From assembly GCF_000092785.1 (NCBI RefSeq), contig NC_014225.1, positions 1,625,340 to 1,689,339 on the forward strand: DNA of 64,000 bases. Direction: 5' to 3'. Source of the stretch: Waddlia chondrophila WSU 86-1044. Lineage in GTDB: Bacteria; Chlamydiota; Chlamydiia; Chlamydiales; Waddliaceae. This document shows, one piece after another, positions 1-8,080 of the stretch. The translations under genes and the position numbers were made by a program. Numbering within the stretch: position 1 is the first letter of the stretch; each line of letters starts with the position of its first letter. Below the pieces are notes generated by a model. That model had not been told where the DNA came from. It ran no database searches and saw only the letters and a program-made list of their open reading frames with translations.

Positions 1-76
1 GTATGATTCAGTATTTCATTTGTGATTACAACAAAAGGATGGCATTACTTGTTTAGGACTACCGAGTCCAAAATCA

Positions 77-808
77 TCATAACTTGAAATCTGCACCAAG
101 ATATGTTTTTTTTGCCTCTTCATTACTAATCAATTGCTCGACAGAGCCTGAAACCATCACTTTTCCGTCCGCAACAAGATAACTGCGATCAACAACGCTG
201 AAAATTTCCCGTGCATTGTGGTCTGTGATCAAAATACTGATCCCTTTTGAAGATAGGTGGCTGATGAGCTCTTTTACCTCTTGGACAGAAATGGGATCGA
301 TATTGGCAAACGGCTCATCGAGAAGCAGAAATGTTGGCCGCGTGACCAAAGCCCGCGTAATTTCCAAGCGCCTTCTCTCGCCTCCCGAAAGCGCTGCCGC
401 CTTTTTTTTCGCCAACCGCGTTAAATGAAGCTCCTCTAATAACTCTTCCAGCCGTAACTTTCGCTCACTTTTCTTTAAACTGAGATTTTCTAAAATGCAC
501 ATCACATTCTGCTCAACCGTAAGACTGCGAAAAACTGAAGGTTCTTGCGCAAGATATCCCATTCCCATGCGCGCCCTCTTGTGCATCGGCACACGCGTCA
601 CATCCTCGCCTTTAAAGACGACCTTTCCTTTTTCGGGACGGATCAGCCCTACAGTCATGTAAAATGCTGTTGTCTTACCTGCTCCGTTCGGCCCCAAAAG
701 GCCGACAATTTCACCGGCATCCACATAAAAGGACAGATCGTTGACAACTCTGCGGCCGCTATAAGTTTTCACAAGATTTTGTACTGTTAATACGTGCTGC
801 TCACTCAT
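77..808 (-). CDS. lptB: LPS export ABC transporter ATPase LptB
   Basis: ATP-binding subunit of the Lpt machine, which pulls lipopolysaccharide out of the inner membrane and drives it to the outer membrane. The 243 residues hold a complete ABC nucleotide-binding domain: Walker A GPNGAGKTT at 39-47, Q-loop in YLAQEPSVF near 86-94, signature LSGGERRR near 140, Walker B LLLDEPFANID near 161, and the switch His in ITDHN near 197. Length and the SGGERRR form fit LptB rather than a generic ABC ATPase. Its start overlaps the end of the upstream LptC-like gene by 8 bases, so both are probably co-translated after kdsA. C. trachomatis has the same order (kdsA, hypothetical, ABC ATPase). A short GGACT/AGTCC inverted repeat lies just downstream at 56-69, without a clear T-run. 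Confidence 0.95.
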   Translation of the reverse strand: MSEQHVLTVQNLVKTYSGRRVVNDLSFYVDAGEIVGLLGPNGAGKTTAFYMTVGLIRPEKGKVVFKGEDVTRVPMHKRARMGMGYLAQEPSVFRSLTVEQNVMCILENLSLKKSERKLRLEELLEELHLTRLAKKKAAALSGGERRRLEITRALVTRPTFLLLDEPFANIDPISVQEVKELISHLSSKGISILITDHNAREIFSVVDRSYLVADGKVMVSGSVEQLISNEEAKKTYLGADFKL

Positions 809-2027
809 TGACTTTCTCTATTAAAAAATATTGTCTCAGCCTGTCATACTCTTCATCTTTAAAATGAAAGCGCACCTTACCCTTTCCGGTCACTGTGTTT
901 TTGTTTTTCTGGGAGTCCTTCAAAACAGATATTTCCGGCGCACTCATTTGCAGACGGTTGATTTTATCATAAAAAAGCACTCTTTTCCCCTGATCGGAAA
1001 AAAAACGGATTTCCTTCTCGCCTTTAATCATTTTAACCCTGTCTGCCAAGGCATATTGTTCAAGCGGCCCCTCTCGGTGGACCATTTTAACGTCTCCCAT
1101 CAATAAACACTCTTGGGAATGGAGGTCAAAAACTGCATGGCGCGCATGAATTTTTCCTCTCGAGTCTGCGAAAAACAGATAGGCATCCGGATCTTCTTTG
1201 ACAGAAAGCTCAACTAAATTCCCCATCTTGTCATATCTGGCAGCATCTGCTGTAAGCGACCACTGTCGATCTTTTGACAAAACCACATTTCCAGTTGCTT
1301 CGAGCGACAAGACCTCTTGCGCAATGCTGCCCCCCCCCCTGGGTACTTCCTCCATGACAAGAACCATTTGATCAGCTATCAACCGCGAGCCATCTAAGTT
1401 TGAGACTGTGACAGCCTCAAAAAAATGGGCATGTCTACTCTTTTCGTCAAATTGGGCGTATCCGCAATTCAGCACCATGCCGTCTGGAAACCGCATCTTT
1501 ACATGACCCGATAAGATCATGATCCCTTGTCGATAAGAAAGATGATCTGAAGATAAAAAGGAAAAAATAACAGGGGAGAAATCCTCGATCTCAATATTAG
1601 CAGCCTCAAGAGTCTGGGAAGTGTAATGATACTCTGCCTCCTCTGCGCGCGCACTTTTTAGTGCACGATTTGTAGAAGCTCCATCAACTGTTGAATCTTC
1701 TAAAAGAGTTGCGGTGACCCAAAAAAATTGCTCGATAATCTCTTTTCCTTGCAGCGAGTTGGCATATTTAATATCTGCCCGATCGGCTTCCAAAGCCACC
1801 TGCAAACGGTGTTTGCCCTCATTGACCCAAATTTCCTTTTTGACCCCGAGCCTCCCCTGCTCTGCTTGCAACTCCCGACTTTCTTCGAATTGGCTGATGC
1901 GGCCAAGAAGTTCCTCATAACTTTCCGTATTTTTTGAAAATGTAGTAAACGTAAGAATCCCAAAGCATCCACCTAGCAACAAAATGCTTGCAGAAACAGG
2001 TAGGAAATGGGGAACTCGGTACTTCAT
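801..2027 (-). CDS. LptC/LptA-like (OstA-type) LPS transport protein with a G10 tract
   Basis: A 408-residue envelope protein, probably the membrane-anchored periplasmic bridge for LPS transport. The N-terminus has one hydrophobic segment ([18 protein letters not shown], about 8-25) acting as an anchor or signal. The C-terminal two thirds are rich in short beta strands of the OstA/LptA type (for example [38 protein letters not shown]). It is much longer than E. coli LptC (about 190) and may combine LptC and LptA roles; that is inference. Position between kdsA and lptB, overlapping both (4 and 8 bases), supports the assignment. Oddity: a run of ten G on the coding strand (C at 1330-1339) encodes part of PRGGGS and would be prone to slipped-strand frameshifts. 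No exact family was confirmed by search. Confidence 0.75.
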   Translation of the reverse strand: MKYRVPHFLPVSASILLLGGCFGILTFTTFSKNTESYEELLGRISQFEESRELQAEQGRLGVKKEIWVNEGKHRLQVALEADRADIKYANSLQGKEIIEQFFWVTATLLEDSTVDGASTNRALKSARAEEAEYHYTSQTLEAANIEIEDFSPVIFSFLSSDHLSYRQGIMILSGHVKMRFPDGMVLNCGYAQFDEKSRHAHFFEAVTVSNLDGSRLIADQMVLVMEEVPRGGGSIAQEVLSLEATGNVVLSKDRQWSLTADAARYDKMGNLVELSVKEDPDAYLFFADSRGKIHARHAVFDLHSQECLLMGDVKMVHREGPLEQYALADRVKMIKGEKEIRFFSDQGKRVLFYDKINRLQMSAPEISVLKDSQKNKNTVTGKGKVRFHFKDEEYDRLRQYFLIEKVNE

Positions 2028-2851
2028 AAAACATCGACTGCATCGCGAAGGCGTTGCAACAGGTCCAAAAGTTTTGGGAACGCATCAAACCTTAAAACCG
2101 AAGCTGCGTCGCTTTTCGCTTGATCAGGATCTGGATGCGCTTCCATAAACAAACAGTCGGCTCCAACGGCAACTGCTGCCCTAGCCAAATAAGGAATAAA
2201 TTCTCTTTGCCCTCCCGACTTATCTCCCATTCCACCAGGCAGCTGAACCGAATGGGTAGCATCAAAACACACAGGCACTCCCAACTCCTGCATGATAGGA
2301 ATCGCACGGAAATCACTGACAAGATTGTTGTAGCCAAAAGAGGTTCCCCTATCGACAGCGATGACACGGTCATTGCCGCTTTCTTTGATCTTTTCAATCA
2401 CATTGCGCATATCCCAGGGAGCAAGGAACTGTCCTTTCTTTACACTGACCACTTTTCCTGTTTTAGCTGCTGCAACCAAAAGATCGGTTTGACGGCATAA
2501 AAACGCAGGAATCTGGATCATATCGACAACTTCTCCGGCTGCCGTCGCTTGTTCAGGCGAGTGGACATCGGTCACCACAGGAAGATCTAATTCCTTTTTC
2601 ACTTTTTCTAAGATGCGTAAGCCCTCCTCTAATCCAGGTCCGCGAAACGAGTGTATAGAAGAGCGGTTTGCTTTGTCATAGCTCGATTTAAAAATGAAGT
2701 TGATCGGACGGCCGGAGAACATTTTTTTAAGCTCCTCGGCAGCTTTCAGACAGTGTTCTTCGCTTTCGATCACACAAGGACCAGACATCACAGTCATTGG
2801 CTCCCCTTGGCCAATCGTGAAATTTTTCATAGGCACGCGTCGCATCATCAT
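2024..2851 (-). CDS. kdsA: 3-deoxy-8-phosphooctulonate synthase KdsA
   Basis: Condenses arabinose 5-phosphate with phosphoenolpyruvate to Kdo 8-phosphate, the precursor of the Kdo sugars of chlamydial LPS. The 275 residues match the DAHP synthase/KDSA family throughout: [11 protein letters not shown] at the start of the barrel, [51 protein letters not shown], and [12 protein letters not shown] near the end. An ATG triplet run makes the exact start uncertain by one or two codons; the first ATG overlaps the folK stop by 4 bases (ATGA), suggesting coupling. It is first of the kdsA, LptC-like, lptB trio. Confidence 0.96.
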   Translation of the reverse strand: MMMRRVPMKNFTIGQGEPMTVMSGPCVIESEEHCLKAAEELKKMFSGRPINFIFKSSYDKANRSSIHSFRGPGLEEGLRILEKVKKELDLPVVTDVHSPEQATAAGEVVDMIQIPAFLCRQTDLLVAAAKTGKVVSVKKGQFLAPWDMRNVIEKIKESGNDRVIAVDRGTSFGYNNLVSDFRAIPIMQELGVPVCFDATHSVQLPGGMGDKSGGQREFIPYLARAAVAVGADCLFMEAHPDPDQAKSDAASVLRFDAFPKLLDLLQRLRDAVDVL

Positions 2852-3360
2852 CTTAAAATTTCCAGTTGTTCATTGTTGACATTGTCGAAATGTTGAATCA
2901 TTTTTTCCAAATCCACAGTCATCAGCTCCCCTGTTTTGTTTTTAACAGCGAGACGGCTAACCAGCTCCCTCATTGGAATTAAAACAAAAAGGCGCTGATT
3001 CCACTTAGGATGAGGAATTTTCAAGTTCTTCTCATCAACTACCTCTAATCCGTGAAGAAGAAGATCAAGATCAATCACGCGAGGGTGGTTTTTAGGCTTG
3101 GGAAGCTTCCCCATTTTCCTTTCAATCTCCTCAAGGCGTTTATGCAGTTCAATTGGCTTAAGCGAGGTCTGAAACGTGCAGACTGCGTTGACATAGTCAG
3201 CTTGAGGAATCGCCTCTACCGGAGAAGTTTTGTAAAAATTTGAGCAGCGTAGGTTGGTAATCTCATGGATCGCCCGCATCTCCTCTAACGATTGATTGAG
3301 GATTGCGATAGAATCACCGATATTTCCTCCCATCCCAACATATGCTTGATCCATCTTCAT
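2848..3360 (-). CDS. folK: HPPK, folate synthesis enzyme FolK
   Basis: 2-amino-4-hydroxy-6-hydroxymethyldihydropteridine pyrophosphokinase transfers pyrophosphate from ATP to the pterin in folate synthesis. The 170 residues carry [11 protein letters not shown] at the N-terminus, the family signature [12 protein letters not shown] with its Asp pair (about 92-103), and [15 protein letters not shown]. Length is usual for a single-domain HPPK. In C. trachomatis folK lies with other folate genes; here it leads the kdsA-lptB operon with a 4-base overlap. No strong ribosome binding site is visible before the chosen ATG; a second ATG two codons later is possible. Confidence 0.93.
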   Translation of the reverse strand: MKMDQAYVGMGGNIGDSIAILNQSLEEMRAIHEITNLRCSNFYKTSPVEAIPQADYVNAVCTFQTSLKPIELHKRLEEIERKMGKLPKPKNHPRVIDLDLLLHGLEVVDEKNLKIPHPKWNQRLFVLIPMRELVSRLAVKNKTGELMTVDLEKMIQHFDNVNNEQLEILR

Positions 3361-3415
3361 GGGAAGGATTTTACCACAGGAGGAAAGAATTTACAAGATA
3401 GCGTTATACCGAAAT

Positions 3416-3443
3416 ATACCGAATCAACTTCAAGATTCGGTAT
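3416..3443. repeat. 10-bp perfect inverted repeat upstream of folK
   Basis: ATACCGAATC (3416-3425) and GATTCGGTAT (3434-3443) are separated by an 8-base loop. It lies in the 203-base gap between divergent folK and tRNA-Arg. The half-site also occurs just beyond IS630 copy 2 (TATACCGAATCAACT near 31822), so this is probably a dispersed intergenic repeat rather than an operator dedicated to folK. Confidence 0.6.
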
Positions 3444-3563
3444 AAACTCAAAAAAACACCAGACATTTTTTGCTTTTAAAAATATCTAGCATGAGACACC
3501 CTCTCAGATTATTCCTTGAACTAATCTATCTTCTAGTGCTAAGATTTTGATTTTCTCATCAAT

Positions 3564-3636
3564 GGACTGATAGCTCAGAGGATAGAGCATCCGCCTTCTA
3601 AGCGGACGGTCGTAGGTTCGAATCCTACTCAGTCCG
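3564..3636 (+). tRNA. tRNA-Arg (anticodon TCT)
   Basis: 73 bases fold as a cloverleaf: acceptor GGACTGA pairs with TCAGTCC, discriminator G at 3636; D-arm TAGCTCAGAGGATAGAGCA; anticodon stem TCCGC/GCGGA around loop CTTCTAA with anticodon TCT; T-arm GGTTCGAATCC. The CCA end is not encoded. The stop codon of the next gene on the other strand lies two bases beyond. Confidence 0.97.
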
Positions 3637-3637
3637 A

Positions 3638-4003
3638 TCATTTCATCCATTTCCAAAGAAAATTAAGATACGAGAAGCTGGTCTCTTGATGAACAGGTTG
3701 ACTAGCGGAATTTCTGATGGACTCCTTAGCTCTCGATAAAGTCTCCAATCTTTCCTTTGCCAAGTGAATTTGTTGATTGATGGAAGCTCTCCTTGCACGA
3801 TATCTTTTCCCACCATGAGTATTTCGATGAGGAAGAGATGTGGAGAGATAGTCAATGTGCTTTCGAGCTTTTTCTATTTTTTTATCCAGGTCTGATTCAA
3901 AAGAAATTTTGCTCGATTGAGGCAAAATGGCTCCAACCTTCTGTGCTGTTCCCTCAAAATGGAGAATAGAGTTTGAAGAGTTGTTAAAAGGAGTAATGGT
4001 CAT
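3638..4003 (-). CDS. Hypothetical basic protein, 121 aa
   Basis: Not recognised. The protein is charged and mostly helical, with a basic centre (HGGKRYRARRASINQQIHLAKERL) and no signal peptide or membrane segment. The start ATG has a good Shine-Dalgarno (AAGGA, 6 bases upstream), which supports translation. The Thr/Ser/Asn-rich N-terminus (MTITPFNNSSNSILHF) resembles the unstructured ends of type III secreted chlamydial proteins, but that is weak inference. It is unpaired: convergent with tRNA-Arg, and separated from khpA by 80 bases. Confidence 0.6.
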   Translation of the reverse strand: MTITPFNNSSNSILHFEGTAQKVGAILPQSSKISFESDLDKKIEKARKHIDYLSTSLPHRNTHGGKRYRARRASINQQIHLAKERLETLSRAKESIRNSASQPVHQETSFSYLNFLWKWMK

Positions 4004-4083
4004 ACGAATCCTTATGTCTTAAGATGATAAAAAATGCGGAAATATTGCTACTTCCGCAAGATGCATATAAAAGTCTAAATCAC

Positions 4084-4359
4084 TTATTCGACGCCCGCCG
4101 CTGCAGACTCCTCTGAAACACGTTCTCCGTCTTCCAAAATCTCTAGATTGACACGGATACCGTTGCGGCTAGCAACTGACATTAAAAGGGTGCGGATTGC
4201 ATTGATCGTTTTCCCTTTTTTCCCAATGATCTTACCAATGTCAGACTTCTCAACAGATAGTTCAATAATCAAAGTTTGTGTTCCACCAATTTCATTAATT
4301 TTCACTTTGTCAGGGTGGTCGACCAGGTTTTTGACAATGTACGCGACAAACTCTTTCAT
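4084..4359 (-). CDS. khpA: KH-domain RNA-binding protein KhpA
   Basis: Small cytoplasmic RNA-binding protein of the KhpA/YlqC family, which in other bacteria works with KhpB/Jag in RNA regulation. It is a single KH domain with the GxxG loop in DIGKIIGKKGKTINAIRTLL, flanked by VEKS and a C-terminal VNLEILEDGER strand. The reading frame extends 7 codons further upstream, but the ATG at 4359 gives the conserved family start MKEFVAYIVKNLVD and has GAGGA about 8 bases before it, so I use it (91 residues). The neighbours suggest it is monocistronic. Confidence 0.9.
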   Translation of the reverse strand: MKEFVAYIVKNLVDHPDKVKINEIGGTQTLIIELSVEKSDIGKIIGKKGKTINAIRTLLMSVASRNGIRVNLEILEDGERVSEESAAAGVE

Positions 4360-4509
4360 AATTCGATCCTCATTCCACAATTAAATTTCATTTTCCGACG
4401 CAATACGTAAGCGCATTGGCCATCTAGTTCGTATAGTACTTAATCGCGACTAAAAAAGCAAAAAACAGAACTCTCTATTACCAACAAGAAAAATTTAAAT
4501 AATTTAACA

Positions 4510-4956
4510 TTAACTATTTAAATTTTCTAAAATCATCGTTACAGGACCATGGTTGACCAAGGAAACATCCATAGAAGCTCCAAACTGCCCTGTCTGGACT
4601 CTGCCCATTTCCCTTTTGACCTCTTGGACAAATGTTTCATAAATCGGAATAGCGGCATCCGGTCCGGCGGCATCGATAAACGATGGCCTCCTACCCTTAG
4701 AGCTGTTGCCATAAAGGGTGAATTGACTGACGACCAAAATCTCTCCTTCCACTTCCTTGACACTCTTATTCATCTTGCCGGCATCGTCTTCAAAAATGCG
4801 CAAATTAACTAATTTATTGACATAACGTTTCGCGGATTCGAGAGTATCCGACTGATGAATTCCCAAAAGCACTAGCAAACCCTTATTGATTTTACCAACT
4901 GAAACATTGCCGATCTTCACCTCGGCACAGCTTACTCTCTGCACAACCAGCTTCAT
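4510..4956 (-). CDS. dtd: D-aminoacyl-tRNA deacylase Dtd
   Basis: Hydrolyses D-amino acids (and glycine mischarged on tRNA-Ala) from tRNA, a proofreading role in translation. The 148 residues contain both hallmark motifs: SQFTLYG near residue 78 and the C-terminal NHGPVT, whose cross-subunit Gly-Pro excludes L-amino acids. The N-terminus MKLVVQRVSCAEVKI is typical. A Shine-Dalgarno AAGGA lies upstream of the ATG. Length is normal for the family. Confidence 0.95.
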   Translation of the reverse strand: MKLVVQRVSCAEVKIGNVSVGKINKGLLVLLGIHQSDTLESAKRYVNKLVNLRIFEDDAGKMNKSVKEVEGEILVVSQFTLYGNSSKGRRPSFIDAAGPDAAIPIYETFVQEVKREMGRVQTGQFGASMDVSLVNHGPVTMILENLNS

Positions 4957-5062
4957 CTTAAATCCTTGTCCTAGTAGGAGTATTTTGAGCGATTTTTAGG
5001 AAAAAAAATATAAAAAAATGTCCTTTTATTATAGGCTACATTGAAAACACCCTCTTCAGCAT

Positions 5063-5908
5063 ATGTCGAAGTTATTATCATCTTTAATTCTCATCATTTG
5101 TTTCTCCATATCCCAAATTTCTGCAAAAAGTGATGCTCAGGAATATCATTCGTCTGAAATCCAAACTTTTTTTGAAGATATTCTCCTTATCATTAACTTC
5201 AACCACCCATATTATGGTAATATCGAATTTCTCAAGGAGATCTACTCCCCTTATTTTCCAAATATTGTTTTTTATGGAGAGGCAGCGCATCCGGAAGTCG
5301 TGAAAATAAAAACCGGTATTGGATGGCATGTTCATCGTGTTTTGAAAGATGCCTTGATCAGGTACCCTGGTTTTCGAGGTTACATATGTACCCAAGATGA
5401 TTGTTTTATAGGCTTTTGGAACTTCCAGGAATTAAACAAAGATAAAATCTGGTTCCATCAAAATTGGACAGTCTCTCTTGATACTGTTGAGCACCCCTGG
5501 CCATGGTGGAAAAAAAGCTGCGGCCGCAACGCTGTTTGGCAGGCGTATCACAAACTCGATGCTTGCTCAACTAAACAACTTAAAGAAAATCTCGGCTATC
5601 GCAACATTCCTTATAGTTGGGCTGATTTTTTCTACCTTCCAAACTGCTACCGATCAAAATTCCTAAAAATATGCGACTGTTTCGATAATCCGGATGTCTT
5701 CCTGGAGATCAGCATTCCGACAATTTTGTTTTGCCTGGAACAGAAAAATAAAATGGAAATGCTACACGTCTTCTGGGGAGGAACAGGCGTAAATGCTAAT
5801 TTTGATTACTATCATCCGAATTTTCATTGGATCCACCCGATCAAATTTTCCTGCCAAAGCTCCAGAGAATTTGTTCTTAATGTCATTGAAAGCCAGATAA
5901 ACAACTAA
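5063..5908 (+). CDS. Exported protein of unknown function, possible eukaryote-like glycosyltransferase fold
   Basis: 281 residues with a Sec-type signal peptide (hydrophobic SLILIICFSISQIS, predicted cut after SAKSDA). The rest is soluble and rich in Trp, Tyr and Cys, with GYICTQDDCFIGFWNF near 115 (an acidic QDD that might act like the DxD of glycosyltransferases), HPWPWWKKSCGRNAVWQAY near 147, and HVFWGGTGVNANFDYYHP near the end. The style resembles eukaryotic STELLO/DUF288-like Golgi proteins, but I cannot prove it. No clear Shine-Dalgarno is present. Its 3' end overlaps the convergent rluD by 26 bases. Base use is more AT-rich than its neighbours, which fits acquisition from a host. Confidence 0.65.
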   Translation: MSKLLSSLILIICFSISQISAKSDAQEYHSSEIQTFFEDILLIINFNHPYYGNIEFLKEIYSPYFPNIVFYGEAAHPEVVKIKTGIGWHVHRVLKDALIRYPGFRGYICTQDDCFIGFWNFQELNKDKIWFHQNWTVSLDTVEHPWPWWKKSCGRNAVWQAYHKLDACSTKQLKENLGYRNIPYSWADFFYLPNCYRSKFLKICDCFDNPDVFLEISIPTILFCLEQKNKMEMLHVFWGGTGVNANFDYYHPNFHWIHPIKFSCQSSREFVLNVIESQINN

Positions 5909-6815
5909 GGCGTGCCATCACTTTTGCCATTTCATCGGGGACTGGAGCTTCTAAGACCATTTCCTTACCTGTAACAGGATGGGGAAAAATGAGCTTGGCA
6001 GCATGCAGCATCTGCCTGCCAAGCTGAAATTTTTGATTCATTGCTGAGCTCCCATAAACAGGATCGCCCAGAACTGGAAATCCGATCTGCTTCATGTGGA
6101 CACGAATCTGATGCGTGCGTCCCGTCTCTAAAACCAGTTTTACAAGAGAGAGGGATACATCATATTTCAATGTTTCATAATGGGTCACCGACCGGCGCCC
6201 CCCTTCAACAATAGCCATCTTCTGCCGATGGACAGGATGCCTGGCAATTGGTGCGTCTACTGTTCCTTTTCCCGGATTCCCGACACAGACAGCGATATAC
6301 TCTTTATAGACCCTTCTCGAAGAAAATAATTCGACCAGTTTATGCTGCGCTTCCGCCGTCTTCGCTGCTACCAAAAGCCCTGTTGTTTCTTTATCCAAAC
6401 GATGCACAATACCAGGTCTTAGGGTTTCCCCTTCAGGAAGCTTCTTGCAATGGTAGAGCAACCCATTGACAAAAGTTCCCGTCCAGTTGCCTGCTCCCGG
6501 ATGAACAACCAGCCCAGCTGGTTTATTAACCACAATGATAGCTTCATCTTCATGAATGATATCCAAGAAGATTTTTTCCGGTTTGAGCTCAATTTCTGGA
6601 GCCAGAACAAAGCAGACATCGATTCTGTCTCCTGCTGCCACCTTAGCCCTTTTTTTGACCGGTTTATGATTGAGAAGCACATGATTTTCTTCGATCAGCC
6701 ACTGCAAGTAAGATCGAGAATAAGCATCTGGGTACCGCTCGGCCAACACTTTATCCAGCCGTTTGCCCGCCTCTTCAGCAGTCGTCATTAAGGTTTCTGT
6801 ATCAGGAGTGATCAT
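5883..6815 (-). CDS. rluD: RluD-type 23S rRNA pseudouridine synthase
   Basis: Isomerises uridine to pseudouridine in large-subunit rRNA. There is an N-terminal S4 domain (KRLDKVLAERYPDAYSRSYL to about residue 70), then the catalytic domain with RPGIVHRLDKETTGLLV, whose Asp is the nucleophile, and the late RTHQIRVHMKQIGFPVLGDPVYG motif. Length (310) fits RluD/RluC. The frame begins with TTG; I take the next codon, ATG at 6815. It overlaps the preceding small gene by 14 bases and is transcribed with it. In C. trachomatis an RluD homologue is followed by two small hypotheticals toward kdsA, like the arrangement here. Confidence 0.93.
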   Translation of the reverse strand: MITPDTETLMTTAEEAGKRLDKVLAERYPDAYSRSYLQWLIEENHVLLNHKPVKKRAKVAAGDRIDVCFVLAPEIELKPEKIFLDIIHEDEAIIVVNKPAGLVVHPGAGNWTGTFVNGLLYHCKKLPEGETLRPGIVHRLDKETTGLLVAAKTAEAQHKLVELFSSRRVYKEYIAVCVGNPGKGTVDAPIARHPVHRQKMAIVEGGRRSVTHYETLKYDVSLSLVKLVLETGRTHQIRVHMKQIGFPVLGDPVYGSSAMNQKFQLGRQMLHAAKLIFPHPVTGKEMVLEAPVPDEMAKVMARLSCLSGFQ

Positions 6816-7098
6816 CAAGCAAAGAAACCAGGTAAAGAGGTGCTTCCTCGTAAGGAAAGTCGGGAACGAGCCGCTTCAAAAAACTGTAGATATTTTTTTC
6901 CAACAGCTCCAAGTTATCCAAAGAAATGATGGAACCAAGACGTTTGCCAATATAGCGCATTTGCTGGTAATTAATCTCGCAAAGATCCTCTCCTCCTTCT
7001 TGAATGAAGGCGTTTAACAAAGCTGGATTGACCTTCTTGAGCTTTTCAGCGAATAATGGATCAACGGGAAAACCTAAAAATAAACAAGCAGAAAACAT
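6802..7098 (-). CDS. Conserved small hypothetical upstream of rluD
   Basis: 98 residues of unknown function. The short hydrophobic N-terminus (MFSACLFLGFPVD) is too weak for a confident signal peptide; the rest is helical and acidic (EKLKKVNPALLNAFIQEGGEDL, EEAPLYLVSLLDDH). It fills the position of the small hypothetical next to rluD in C. trachomatis, so I infer a conserved chlamydial family. Start: the frame opens with TTG; ATG at 7098 is preferred. It overlaps rluD by 14 bases, which suggests translational coupling. Confidence 0.6.
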   Translation of the reverse strand: MFSACLFLGFPVDPLFAEKLKKVNPALLNAFIQEGGEDLCEINYQQMRYIGKRLGSIISLDNLELLEKNIYSFLKRLVPDFPYEEAPLYLVSLLDDHS

Positions 7099-7113
7099 CA
7101 ATCTATCCGTAAA

Positions 7114-7413
7114 TTACCCTTCGCGAGATTCTCTCATCATTTTTTTCAGGCGTTCTTGACGCTCTCTCATATCTTTGATGATATTTTGAGCAATTCCTTG
7201 CATCATCTTATCCCAAACTTCCGGAGCTTTTTCTTTTAAATCGCTGGCAGAGCTGATGACGGTATCCATGTCGTATTCTGCTTTCAGGTTTTTCTTATTT
7301 GCATTTGCCGTTGCTGATGCCTCTGCGGTCGCCGCATTTTGCGAAGAAGGCTGAACTTGAGCTGCGCTCTGCGTCTCTGCGTTCAAATTTGTGTTAGGTG
7401 AAATATCAACCAT
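7114..7413 (-). CDS. Small Ala/Ser/Asn-rich chlamydial hypothetical, possible secreted protein
   Basis: 99 residues. The first 45 are low-complexity and rich in Ala, Ser, Asn and Gln (SAAQVQPSSQNAATAEASAT), with no hydrophobic signal; the second half is a charged helix ending KDMRERQERLKKMMRESREG. An unstructured polar N-terminus followed by helix is common in type III secretion substrates, and the equivalent C. trachomatis position holds a small hypothetical. Function is not known. A Shine-Dalgarno AAGG lies 9 bases before the ATG. It is 12 bases upstream of the next small gene on the same strand. Confidence 0.65.
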   Translation of the reverse strand: MVDISPNTNLNAETQSAAQVQPSSQNAATAEASATANANKKNLKAEYDMDTVISSASDLKEKAPEVWDKMMQGIAQNIIKDMRERQERLKKMMRESREG

Positions 7414-7474
7414 AATTAGAACCTTATTTCCTCTATCCCTCTAATTAATATTTTACCAGAAAAAGCGTTTATTA

Positions 7475-8080
7475 TCAATTTAGCCAAAGTGCCAAAATTT
7501 CTTTGATGAGATCGGGATTAAATCCTTTGCGCATCAACGCTCCAAACACTTTTTGCCTCTCTTTAAAATCTCTTAAATCTTTGGAACGAAAACGGGTGTT
7601 CATCAAGCGTTTAATCGCCTTCTCTTGATCCTCATGCGTCACTAAATTTGCAAGAATAGGCTCATAGAAAGATTTTGGCACCCTTTTTTGATAGAGCTTT
7701 GCTTCTATCATCATAGGGCCCAACTTGCGCAGCAGTTGCGTCCGAATAAACTGCTCAAGCCAGGCTTTGTCATCAAGATATCCAAGATGATGGCAATCAT
7801 CGATCACACGCTCTATTGTCTCTTGCGACACTAGCCGTTCCTGCAACTGAAAGCGCAATTCAAAAGAAGAATAGCTGCGTTGAGAGAGCCTTTTCAAAAC
7901 AAAAAAACGGGAGCGCTCAAATTCTTTCCGAAAAAATTGTTCGGGTAAATTCTCTTCCTGAAAAGAAAATTTAGGATGTTTGCCAAAAATCGCCGTATGA
8001 ATTTCTCGAAAAAAATGATCATCCACAGATAAATGCAAGATCTCTTTTCGCTGTTCATCAGGGATCACTTCTACATTCAT
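7475..8080 (-). CDS. recX: RecX-family regulatory protein
   Basis: RecX modulates RecA filaments. The 201 residues show tandem three-helix RecX repeats: RSYSSFELRFQLQERLVSQETIERVIDDCHHLGYLDD is the classic first repeat (SxxELRxKL...YLDD), followed by AWLEQFIRTQLLRKLGPMMIEAKLYQKRVP and a C-terminal repeat with LMRKGFNPDLIKEIL. About 70 residues precede the first repeat, as in some Gram-positive RecX. It overlaps parC by 4 bases (ATGA) and is translated from the parE-parC transcript. Confidence 0.85.
   Translation of the reverse strand: MNVEVIPDEQRKEILHLSVDDHFFREIHTAIFGKHPKFSFQEENLPEQFFRKEFERSRFFVLKRLSQRSYSSFELRFQLQERLVSQETIERVIDDCHHLGYLDDKAWLEQFIRTQLLRKLGPMMIEAKLYQKRVPKSFYEPILANLVTHEDQEKAIKRLMNTRFRSKDLRDFKERQKVFGALMRKGFNPDLIKEILALWLN

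Noticed and set aside
56-69. Terminator of lptB
   Set aside because: The 5-bp GGACT/AGTCC stem has no T-run on the minus strand; too weak to call.
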